Of a stretch of DNA of 40,900 nucleotides, positions 23,898 to 30,588 are shown one piece after another. The translations under genes were made by a program, and so were the position numbers. This DNA is from JAHELQ01 sp965603365 (GTDB lineage: Bacteria > Acidobacteriota > Aminicenantia > UBA2199): NCBI GenBank assembly GCA_965603365.1, contig CBFDCR010000042.1, positions 1 to 40,900 of the forward strand, written 5' to 3'. The first letter of the stretch is position 1. Each line of letters starts with the position of its first letter. The notes below the pieces were generated by a model. That model was not told the DNA's origin, did not search any database, and saw nothing but the letters and a program-made list of their open reading frames with translations.

Positions 23898-24326
23898 ATG
23901 AAACGAAGAGAACGAAAAGCCCGTCGATATTCCACTCTATTCCGCCTCATCAGGAATTACATTTTCGATACCCTCTGTATCGATACCATCAGGTATGAAT
24001 ATACCTATGTAATTGCCTGGATTCTGACCTTTGTCTACATCGTCTCTATCGGTTTCAGGATCGTCAACCGCTCCCGTTTCCATATCCTGGAAATCATCAT
24101 CTCCCTTTTGATCATGGCAGCCTTGATTTTTTTGGGCCGCCGGTATGGAGAGAAAATGGCCGATGCCCCCGAAGCCCTTGAACCGGTAGATACAGAACTG
24201 CAATTCATCCTGGAAAAAGACCTGACAGCACTCCTCATCCAGAAGGGAATCAATATCACCGACCCCGATGAAGTGGAAACCTTCATCAAAAAACTGATCA
24301 AAGACCATGAAACCCAAACCCCTTAA
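23898..24326 (+). CDS. Unassigned two-helix membrane protein of the T4SS operon
   Basis: 142 residues from an ATG 7 nt after GGAGG, 4 nt downstream of virB11. The N-terminus is very basic (MKRRERKARR), with membrane helices at about 35-52 and 58-80 and then an acidic cytoplasmic tail (EALEPVDTELQFILEKDL). Family not recognised. Its close coupling to virB11 suggests a role in the apparatus or in substrate control. It overlaps the next gene by 20 nt. Confidence 0.65.
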   Translation: MKRRERKARRYSTLFRLIRNYIFDTLCIDTIRYEYTYVIAWILTFVYIVSIGFRIVNRSRFHILEIIISLLIMAALIFLGRRYGEKMADAPEALEPVDTELQFILEKDLTALLIQKGINITDPDEVETFIKKLIKDHETQTP

Positions 24327-24837
24327 CATCTTCTCCAGCCTCAAGAAAACCATTCTTTTTCTTATCGCCACCCATCTCTTCATTTTGCTCGTCTCTTCAA
24401 CCCTCATCTTTCACAGTTACTTTTCCCTCTACTATCCCGGCATCACCATTCCATTCTCCAGACACCATGTCCTGGACTACTTCATCATCAAGAGGTCAAC
24501 TTATATCCTGGACCAGGATTTTCAACACTACTTAAAGACCCATTTCTACCCGGTGACATATAAGAAAAGCGCCATTTTGTACCGCTTCTTTAATCCCCCC
24601 CATAAATACAACATCCCTATTGCCTATTCCCGAAAAGATTTTAAACAATTAGTCAATCTCATCTTTGCCAGTAAATTCAAAAGATCGGAGATTCACTTCA
24701 AAAAGTGCTTTCTCCTCTCTTTTGGCGTCTATATCATTTTACTCTATCTGATATGCCGTAAATTTTTTAGATATCTACATGATCATTTCAAACAGGTTGA
24801 CTCAAAAAATAAGGATTTAAGGCTCAACAATGATTGA
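24307..24837 (+). CDS. Unassigned membrane protein at the operon end
   Basis: 176 residues with membrane helices at about 15-38 and 135-155 enclosing about 95 residues that would face the periplasm, and a short charged tail. Two helices around an external loop is also the N-terminal topology of the coupling protein, but I see no sequence identity to it. Family not recognised. Base composition turns AT-rich within the second half, toward the integrase module, so this gene may mark the junction of two modules. Its stop overlaps the next start (ATGATTGA). Confidence 0.6.
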   Translation: MKPKPLNIFSSLKKTILFLIATHLFILLVSSTLIFHSYFSLYYPGITIPFSRHHVLDYFIIKRSTYILDQDFQHYLKTHFYPVTYKKSAILYRFFNPPHKYNIPIAYSRKDFKQLVNLIFASKFKRSEIHFKKCFLLSFGVYIILLYLICRKFFRYLHDHFKQVDSKNKDLRLNND

Positions 24838-25135
24838 GATATTTCCAAAAGATAAACTACTTACAGCAGAAGAGGTGTCATCCGTTTTAAATCTTAAACC
24901 TTCAACAGTTATGGAATGGGCTTTAAATGGGAAAATTCCAAGTTTAAAATTAACCGAAGGAAAAAAAGGTGTTGTTAGATTTATTGGAAGGAAATTGAAC
25001 GAATGGTTAGAAGAAAGAGAACGTGTTCCTATGAATAGAGAAGAAAAAATAAGAAACACCGTCAAGACTGGAAAATTGAAAGCTAATAAAAAAATAATGC
25101 AAGATTTTGATAATTTTATTGAAAATTTGCACTAA
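24830..25135 (+). CDS. xis: MerR-type excisionase-like DNA-binding protein
   Basis: 101 residues. KDKLLTAEEVSSVLNLKP, then VMEWALNGKIPSLKL and VRFIGRKLNEWLEE, is the winged-helix pattern of HTH_17/excisionase proteins. A Lys-rich tail of about 40 residues follows. Placed directly before the integrase, it likely acts as the directionality factor for excision, or as a repressor of the integrase; the gene symbol is by role only. It is AT-rich, unlike virB genes. Confidence 0.7.
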   Translation: MIEIFPKDKLLTAEEVSSVLNLKPSTVMEWALNGKIPSLKLTEGKKGVVRFIGRKLNEWLEERERVPMNREEKIRNTVKTGKLKANKKIMQDFDNFIENLH

Positions 25136-25147
25136 ATATGATAAAAT
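25119..25147 (+). promoter_or_regulatory. Integrase promoter
   Basis: TTGAAA at 25119-25124, 17 nt, TAAAAT at 25142-25147. The -10 box ends 5 nt before the integrase ATG, so the message would begin at or next to the start codon. It lies at the end of the excisionase gene and lets the integrase be expressed on its own. Confidence 0.5.
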
Positions 25148-25152
25148 AGAAC

Positions 25153-26223
25153 ATGGGCGTATATAAAGATAAAAAAACAAAAAAATGGTTTATCAGTTAT
25201 ACTCTAAATGGAGTACGAATCCGTAAGTCTATTGGGAAGAATAAAAAGCAGGCAATAGATGCCTTAAATAAGATACAGTACGAAATCACCAATAAGAGGT
25301 TCGGACTTGCAAAAAAAAAGAGAATAAAATTCGCTGATTTCGCCAAACAATATCTTAAAGAATATTCAATTCCCACAAAGAGAGATTATAAACACGATAT
25401 TAGCCGATTAAAACACCTCATTCCCTATTTTGGGAATTTATATCTTGACGAGATATCAAACTATCACTTCGAACAGTACCGGAATATAAGGCTGAAACAG
25501 AAAGCAAAAAAAAGAGATAATTTCGTTTCACCCACCACCGTTAATAGAGAAGGCTCATTGTTATTGGGTATACTGAACAAGGCTGTCAAATGGGGCTTTT
25601 TAACTCATAATCCTTTAACAATTGAAATGACAAAAGAGATGAAAAAGGAGTATATATTACCGCTAGGGGATATAAATAGACTGATCTCAAATGCAAATCC
25701 GCCACTGAAGTATATAATTATGATAGGCATCAATACAGGGATGAGGAAAGGCGAGATACTAAAACTCGAATGGAGTTATGTTAATCTTGAAGAAAATTTC
25801 ATTACTCTAAAAGCCCAAATCACAAAGACCAGGACAATTAGACGTATTCCTTTAAATAATACCATGATAAAGCTCTTTATTGAGCTTCGGGCACAAAGAA
25901 ATGGTGAAATGTATATTTTCACAAGCCCAAAAACAGGCAAGCCCTACACAGATTTAAAAAAATCCTGGTACAGCCTTTTAAGACGCTGCAATATAAAAGA
26001 ATTTAGATTTCACGATCTCAGACATTGTTTCGCCACCTATACGCTACTCAAACATCCTGATATGGTATCATTGCAGGAAATACTGGGACATTCTGATATT
26101 ACTACTACTTCTCGATATACGAAAGCGATGCTGGAGGGTCAGCGGAAGTTGGTTAGCAGTTTTGAAGTTACCGGGGAGCCAGGGGAGATAGTAGACTTCT
26201 CTGTCAGTAAAGCAAGTTCATGA
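25153..26223 (+). CDS. int: Tyrosine-family site-specific integrase
   Basis: 356 residues. The N-terminal part (MGVYKDKKTKKWFISYTLNG) is the three-stranded arm-binding domain of phage/ICE integrases, followed by a SAM-like core-binding domain (about 60-165) and the catalytic domain. Catalytic residues are visible: R198 (NTGMRKGE), H287 and R290 (FHDLRH), H313 (LGHSDI) and nucleophile Y322 (SRYTKA). It reads toward the 3' end of tRNA-Arg 84 bp away, the usual arrangement for integrases that recombine in tRNA genes. No ribosome site is seen upstream; the promoter lies immediately before the ATG. It is AT-rich relative to neighbours. Confidence 0.93.
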   Translation: MGVYKDKKTKKWFISYTLNGVRIRKSIGKNKKQAIDALNKIQYEITNKRFGLAKKKRIKFADFAKQYLKEYSIPTKRDYKHDISRLKHLIPYFGNLYLDEISNYHFEQYRNIRLKQKAKKRDNFVSPTTVNREGSLLLGILNKAVKWGFLTHNPLTIEMTKEMKKEYILPLGDINRLISNANPPLKYIIMIGINTGMRKGEILKLEWSYVNLEENFITLKAQITKTRTIRRIPLNNTMIKLFIELRAQRNGEMYIFTSPKTGKPYTDLKKSWYSLLRRCNIKEFRFHDLRHCFATYTLLKHPDMVSLQEILGHSDITTTSRYTKAMLEGQRKLVSSFEVTGEPGEIVDFSVSKASS

Positions 26224-26260
26224 TAAAAAAATTTCTCAGTGTCAGTATATTGTCAGTAAA
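26202..26260. repeat. Three TGTCAGTAWA direct repeats (integrase arm sites?)
   Basis: TGTCAGTAAA at 26202-26211, TGTCAGTATA at 26240-26249 and TGTCAGTAAA at 26251-26260. They bridge the integrase 3' end and the tRNA. Repeated short sites beside the attachment core are the normal binding places of an integrase N-terminal domain. Confidence 0.55.
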
Positions 26261-26330
26261 TCAAATTTTGATCTTTTTGAAACCCCCGAAACCCTTGATG
26301 TCACTATGCGCCTGGCAGGACTCGAACCTG
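26261..26330. other. Presumed right attachment site of the element
   Basis: The integrase-proximal side of tRNA-Arg, where the tRNA 3' end (26307 onward) faces the integrase. The recombination core is expected inside the T-arm and acceptor part of the tRNA. I found no second copy of this segment to the left within the window, so its partner site must lie outside or has decayed. Inference from gene order. Confidence 0.4.
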
Positions 26331-26379
26331 CGGCACTGGGATTAGGAATCCCAAGCTCTATCCTCTGAGCTACAGGCGC
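26307..26379 (-). tRNA. tRNA-Arg (anticodon CCT)
   Basis: A 73-nt cloverleaf. Acceptor GCGCCTG pairs with CAGGCGC, D stem GCTC/GAGC, anticodon stem TGGGA/TCCCA around loop TTCCTAA (anticodon CCT), T stem GCAGG/CCTGC with loop TTCGAGT, discriminator A. CCA is not encoded. It reads the codon AGG. The gene is intact, so insertion of the neighbouring element rebuilt its 3' end. Confidence 0.95.
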
Positions 26380-26396
26380 ATCGTTTGCTTGCCTTG

Positions 26397-26425
26397 ATTA
26401 TAGCACTTAATGGAAACCCCGTCAA
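26397..26425 (-). promoter_or_regulatory. Promoter of tRNA-Arg
   Basis: Minus strand TTGACG (26425-26420), 17 nt, TATAAT (26402-26397), about 10 nt before the expected transcript start and 18 nt before the tRNA. Confidence 0.65.
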
Positions 26426-26481
26426 TTTCATGGCAAAAATTCCGGCTGATCGAATTATTTAACAATTTATGAAAGGAATAA

Positions 26482-26511
26482 TTGACAGTATGCCCATTTC
26501 AGTGATACATT
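26482..26511 (+). promoter_or_regulatory. Promoter of the NtrY-like kinase
   Basis: TTGACA at 26482-26487, 18 nt, TACATT at 26506-26511. It lies inside the longest version of the kinase frame (ATG at 26469), which argues for a downstream start codon. Confidence 0.4.
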
Positions 26512-26561
26512 ATATGACTAAGATGACTGAAGAAAAAGATAAAAATAACCAGGAAACAAAA

Positions 26562-28739
26562 ATGGAAGGAAATAATGTGAAGGGAATCCGGCTGGTGGTG
26601 GCGGGGATCGCATTATTTTTTGTTTTTTTTGTCATTATCAGGATATTCCTCGACGAAAGCAAGAACTTCTCGCCCCTGTTTATCGACAGTACTACCTTGA
26701 TCTGGGGATTGTGGACCATCATCATCCTGTTCAGTCTGACCTTTATCTTCATCCTTATTCGCAACATCATCAAACTTTACTATGATAAAACCAAGGACCA
26801 TGCCGGCGGCCGCTTTAAAAAACGATTGGTCTTCTTCTTTATCACCTTCTCCATTGTCCCCACTTTGCTGCTCTTCTTCTTTGCCACCGATTGGATCGAT
26901 CGCAGTATCGAAAAGTGGTTCAGTACCGATATAGACTCCATCATGACCAAGATCGAGGGATTGGAAGAGAGTTATTATGAAAAAGCCAAAGAGGATCTGA
27001 ACCACCTGTCCAAAATTATCGCCGCCGATATCCAGGGTTATAAAAAATATACCTATGCCAACCGCATCTGGCTGCGGAACTCTATTAAAGAAAAAATGAA
27101 GGAATATCGACTGGATATCATCAATGTCTATAAAAATGAGCAGGAAATCTTCTCCCTCTTCAATCCCATTATACCCATGCAGGAGTATAAAAATCTACCC
27201 CGGGATATCGTGTTCAGGGGCCTGGGGGGCAGCGATTTTGTCAAGGTCGATTCCCTCACCAAGGGAGAGCTCATCCGCAACGGGGTCTCCTTTGACGCCA
27301 TCGACGGTGATAAGATACTGGTAATCACCGGGAAATATTACCCGGAGAGTTATATCAAGAACCTCAAGAGCCTGTCCTCCATGGTGGACAAATACACCCA
27401 GTTAAAAACCATCAAGGATCCGGTCAAGACTACCTATTTTCTCCTCTTCATTTTTATCACCATCCTCATCATCTTTGCCGCCTCCTGGCTGGGCTTCTAC
27501 CTGGCCAAGGGCATTACCATTCCCATCGAAAAACTGGTGGCCGCAGCCTCGGAAGTCAGCAAGGGCAACCTCGATGTGCAAATCGACTATGCGGCCAAGG
27601 ATGAATTTAATACCTTGATCACCGAGTTTAACCGCATGGTCAACGATTTGAAGGAAAACCGGGACAAGCTCAATACCCGGACCATCGAATTGCGGCAGCG
27701 AAGAAGCATGACCGAGACCATTTTGAAAAACATTACTTCCGGGGTGATTGCCCTCAACTCCCGGGGAGAGGTCATCGACATCAACCCCGGTGCCTGCCGC
27801 ATGCTGGCCCTAAAATCGAATAACCTCCGGGACCGACACTTCTCCGAAATACTGTCCGAAAATCCCTACAAGGATATCACCCAGGTGGTGGAAAAGGCAT
27901 TGAACTCCAGGTTCAAGGTCATCGAGGAGGAGGTGGACTTCAAAATCAAGGGGAAAATATTCAATTTGGCCATCAAAATCACCCAGATCCGCAACCCGGT
28001 GAACAATAAGTTCTCCGGTATCCTGGTGGTGCTGACCGATCTCACCGAATTGATGAAGGCCCAGCGGATGCTGGTGTGGCGGGAAGTGGCCAAGCGCATT
28101 GCCCATGAAATCAAAAATCCTCTGACCCCCATTCAAATCTCCTCCCAACGCATTTTAAAGGCCCTGGAATTACCGGACGAAAAATTCAGGAAAATCGTAG
28201 AAGACAGCCTGAATATTATTCTACAGGAAATCGACTCCATAAAAAATCTGGCCGAAGAGTTCTCCAATTTTGCCCGGCTGCCGGAGTTCAAATTTACCAG
28301 GGGAGATGTCAATCTTATCTTAGAGAAGCTGGTTTCCGTCTACGCCTCCATTTACAATAAGATTGAATTTAAAGTGAATCTGGATGTGGATGCCCCGATG
28401 CTGATGAAAATCGACACCGAACAGGTCAAGCGGATTTTAGTCAATATCATCGATAATGCCATCGAATCCGTAGAAAAGGAGGGCACGATTGAGATTGTCT
28501 CCAAATACATCAAGGAGAGCCAATTTGTGCGGATCGAAATTGCCGATAACGGACCGGGCATCAGCGACGAAGATAAACCGAAACTATTCACCCCCTATTT
28601 TTCCAAAAAGAACACCGGCACCGGCACCGGCCTGGGCCTGGCCATTGTCCACAATATCATCGAAGAACACAACGGGCAAATCTCGATGGTAGATAATTCC
28701 CCCCGGGGGGCCCGCTTTATCCTCGAAATTCCCGCCTGA
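26562..28739 (+). CDS. NtrY-like sensor histidine kinase
   Basis: 725 residues from the ATG at 26562 (AGGAA 6 nt upstream, after the proposed promoter); ATGs at 26469 and 26514 or a GTG at 26577 are alternatives. Layout: two N-terminal helices, another near 85-105, a periplasmic sensor part, a helix near 290-315, then HAMP (GITIPIEKLVAAASEVSKGN), PAS (ILKNITSGVIALNSRGEVIDIN), a dimerisation/phosphoacceptor segment with His515 in REVAKRIAHEIKNPLTPIQ, and the ATPase domain with N box (NIIDNAIES), DNGPGI and GTGLGLAI. The REVAKRIAHEIKNPL box is characteristic of NtrY. Such kinases usually pair with an NtrX-type sigma-54 activator, but none adjoins; the next gene is convergent, 4 bp away. The signal is unknown. 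Confidence 0.88.
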   Translation: MEGNNVKGIRLVVAGIALFFVFFVIIRIFLDESKNFSPLFIDSTTLIWGLWTIIILFSLTFIFILIRNIIKLYYDKTKDHAGGRFKKRLVFFFITFSIVPTLLLFFFATDWIDRSIEKWFSTDIDSIMTKIEGLEESYYEKAKEDLNHLSKIIAADIQGYKKYTYANRIWLRNSIKEKMKEYRLDIINVYKNEQEIFSLFNPIIPMQEYKNLPRDIVFRGLGGSDFVKVDSLTKGELIRNGVSFDAIDGDKILVITGKYYPESYIKNLKSLSSMVDKYTQLKTIKDPVKTTYFLLFIFITILIIFAASWLGFYLAKGITIPIEKLVAAASEVSKGNLDVQIDYAAKDEFNTLITEFNRMVNDLKENRDKLNTRTIELRQRRSMTETILKNITSGVIALNSRGEVIDINPGACRMLALKSNNLRDRHFSEILSENPYKDITQVVEKALNSRFKVIEEEVDFKIKGKIFNLAIKITQIRNPVNNKFSGILVVLTDLTELMKAQRMLVWREVAKRIAHEIKNPLTPIQISSQRILKALELPDEKFRKIVEDSLNIILQEIDSIKNLAEEFSNFARLPEFKFTRGDVNLILEKLVSVYASIYNKIEFKVNLDVDAPMLMKIDTEQVKRILVNIIDNAIESVEKEGTIEIVSKYIKESQFVRIEIADNGPGISDEDKPKLFTPYFSKKNTGTGTGLGLAIVHNIIEEHNGQISMVDNSPRGARFILEIPA

Positions 28740-28743
28740 TATA

Positions 28744-29820
28744 CTACTTAGGTAAGTTCTCTAAGATGCTGTGCTCCATGCCGTAGATAACCGTCATAAG
28801 GCCAAATCCCCCGTCATACAGGATGGCCTGCTTCACCTCCTGAAAATAGTCGAAGATATTTTGTCTTAATACCGGTCTGGCTTTTTTCTTAGTCTGGTAA
28901 TGGTCCCAGACATCCCAGATGATGATGCCCACCGCGATAATGGTGCCCAGGAATTTTCCTCCCACCCGGGCCGCCACCTTGCCGCCGGTCTTGGTGGCCA
29001 TACCGGCCGCCGCTTTGCCCGTCAACCTGGCCGAAATGCGGCTGCCGATTTTGGCAATGATCGGCCGCAGCGAGCGGGCCATAATCACCACGCCGCCAGC
29101 AGTGGCCCCCACCAGGGCCTTCAAGGGCAGCGACGTCTGCCTGCTGGCATCCACATTCTTGACCATAACGGCAATATCGCCGAGGTAACGCTCCCAATCG
29201 GCCCTTTTAATCTCGTATTTTTCGGGAATCTTCCTCAAGTCGGATCGAAGCAGCTCGGCATACCGGGAAACCACTTCATTGATGATGCGTTCGATCTCCA
29301 TCTGGGCGATCTGGGGCCGCAGCACCCGGGTGGCAAACTCCTCCTGCACCTGCTGGGTAATCTTTTCCGCTGCCGTGGGTTGATCCCCGTCTACCCAATG
29401 GATGACCTGGTAGAGCAGACTCTTTAGACCGATCTGCTGCTGGGTCCAATAACTGAAATACCACTCCAGGAAATCTCTGTCCACCCGCTCCATGTGCTGG
29501 ACGATCCATTGGTCCAGTTTTACCGATGCGCTTTTTTCGATCTCCTTCCGGGCATTGCGCAAAATCGTTTCCACCTCTTTATTGACTTGACTCCAATCCA
29601 CCTGCGGTGCCACCGTTTTCTGGATGGGTTTCGGCGGCGCCTCTTTCCTGGCGGATTTAAAGAGGAAGATCTTGCCCAGCGCCACCAGGACGATCAAAAT
29701 TACGAAGACCCACAACAGTTTACTGAAGGATCGCAAAAGGGCGCCCCAGGCATATAACCGTCCCGACTTCCCTTCGTAATTACCCCCGGAGGATTCTTTT
29801 TCTCTTTTTTCTTTAGTCAT
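28744..29820 (-). CDS. Membrane protein of unknown function with Gly/Ala-rich C-terminal segment
   Basis: 358 residues from an ATG with GGAGGTG 6 nt upstream. A charged cytosolic start is followed by one helix (LLWVFVILIVLVALGKIFLF, about 33-52), a helical domain with WIVQHMERVDRDFLEWYFSY, and a second hydrophobic region at about 245-310 with repeated small residues (ALVGATAGGVVIMA, GKAAAGMATKTGGK, GTIIAVGIIIWDVWDHY). I do not recognise the family. The Gly/Ala-rich amphipathic part recalls membrane-inserting or pore-type segments, which is inference. It follows the HD-domain gene by 51 bp in the same direction and may share its promoter. Confidence 0.7.
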   Translation of the reverse strand: MTKEKREKESSGGNYEGKSGRLYAWGALLRSFSKLLWVFVILIVLVALGKIFLFKSARKEAPPKPIQKTVAPQVDWSQVNKEVETILRNARKEIEKSASVKLDQWIVQHMERVDRDFLEWYFSYWTQQQIGLKSLLYQVIHWVDGDQPTAAEKITQQVQEEFATRVLRPQIAQMEIERIINEVVSRYAELLRSDLRKIPEKYEIKRADWERYLGDIAVMVKNVDASRQTSLPLKALVGATAGGVVIMARSLRPIIAKIGSRISARLTGKAAAGMATKTGGKVAARVGGKFLGTIIAVGIIIWDVWDHYQTKKKARPVLRQNIFDYFQEVKQAILYDGGFGLMTVIYGMEHSILENLPK

Positions 29821-29871
29821 CACACCACCTCCGATTAATCCCACTCAATTTGTTCATTTAAACCCTTAAAC

Positions 29872-30417
29872 CTAAAGCCCCAAATCCGCATCGACCGCTT
29901 GCATGGCAGATAGGCAGGTGGAGAGGAAATCATCCAGTTCGATTCCCAGGCGGGAACACTCTTTCATTTGCTCCCGGCTCGCCCCTTTGGCGAAGGATTT
30001 CTCTTTAAACCGCTTCTTCAGAAACCTCAGGTCCAGGGGCTTGAGCTTTTTGTCCGGGTGCATCAGGGCACAGGCCACGATGAAACCGGTGGCCGGGTCC
30101 GAGGCCAGGAGGGCGGCATCCATGTTGGACGCGATCTCCACCTTATGGTTGTGGGCTTTAATGGCGTGCAGGACATCGTCACCCAGGTCGAACTGTTCCA
30201 GCATCTCCGCCGATTTTAGGGCATGGCTATCCGGATCTTTGGCGGTATATTCGTAATCCACGTCGTGCAGCAGACCAGCCAGGCCCCACTTCTCCTCATC
30301 CTCGCCGAATTTCCCGGCAAAGGCCCGCATACAGGCCTCCACCGCCAGGCAGTGCTTGACCAGGTTCTCTTTCTTTAAATGCTGTCTTAAAAATGCCAGC
30401 GCCTCTTGTCGATTCAT
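29872..30417 (-). CDS. HD-domain phosphohydrolase-like protein
   Basis: 181 residues from an ATG 8 nt after GGAGG. H22, H51-D52 (GLLHDVDYEY), H84/H89 (HAIKAHNH) and D107 form the metal-binding pattern of the HD superfamily, small members of which hydrolyse nucleotides or other phosphate esters. The closest matches by pattern are the short HDIG proteins of unknown substrate. A longer reading (ATG at 30468) has no ribosome site. It is followed by the 28744-29820 membrane protein. The promoter is at 30477-30505. Confidence 0.85.
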   Translation of the reverse strand: MNRQEALAFLRQHLKKENLVKHCLAVEACMRAFAGKFGEDEEKWGLAGLLHDVDYEYTAKDPDSHALKSAEMLEQFDLGDDVLHAIKAHNHKVEIASNMDAALLASDPATGFIVACALMHPDKKLKPLDLRFLKKRFKEKSFAKGASREQMKECSRLGIELDDFLSTCLSAMQAVDADLGL

Positions 30418-30476
30418 CAATTTTTCCTCCATGGGTAATGGACAACCGCCTCGGGCAGTCGATGCCATCTTGTTCT

Positions 30477-30505
30477 ATTATCGCCCAAATCAGACATTTT
30501 GTAAA
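30477..30505 (-). promoter_or_regulatory. Promoter of the HD-domain gene
   Basis: Minus strand TTTACA (30505-30500), 17 nt, GATAAT (30482-30477). It gives a leader of about 50 nt before the ATG at 30417. Confidence 0.5.
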
Positions 30506-30530
30506 CCCTTCAAAAAAAACTGTTCATTTA

Positions 30531-30560
30531 TTTTCAAATTTCCCTTAATTTTGATAAAAT
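30531..30560 (+). promoter_or_regulatory. Extended -10 promoter of the kinase-TPR gene
   Basis: TTTTCA (30531-30536), 18 nt, TAAAAT (30555-30560), with TG one base before the -10 box. It faces away from the HD-gene promoter and leaves a short leader with AAGGA before the ATG at 30589. Confidence 0.45.
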
Positions 30561-30588
30561 AGGAGTGATGTTACGATAAGGATCTATA

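Noticed and set aside
26307..26379. Possible matching attachment copy in the left part of the window
   Set aside because: Scanning 1-11900 by eye for the GGACTCGAACC and CCTGGCAGG parts of the tRNA gave no match.
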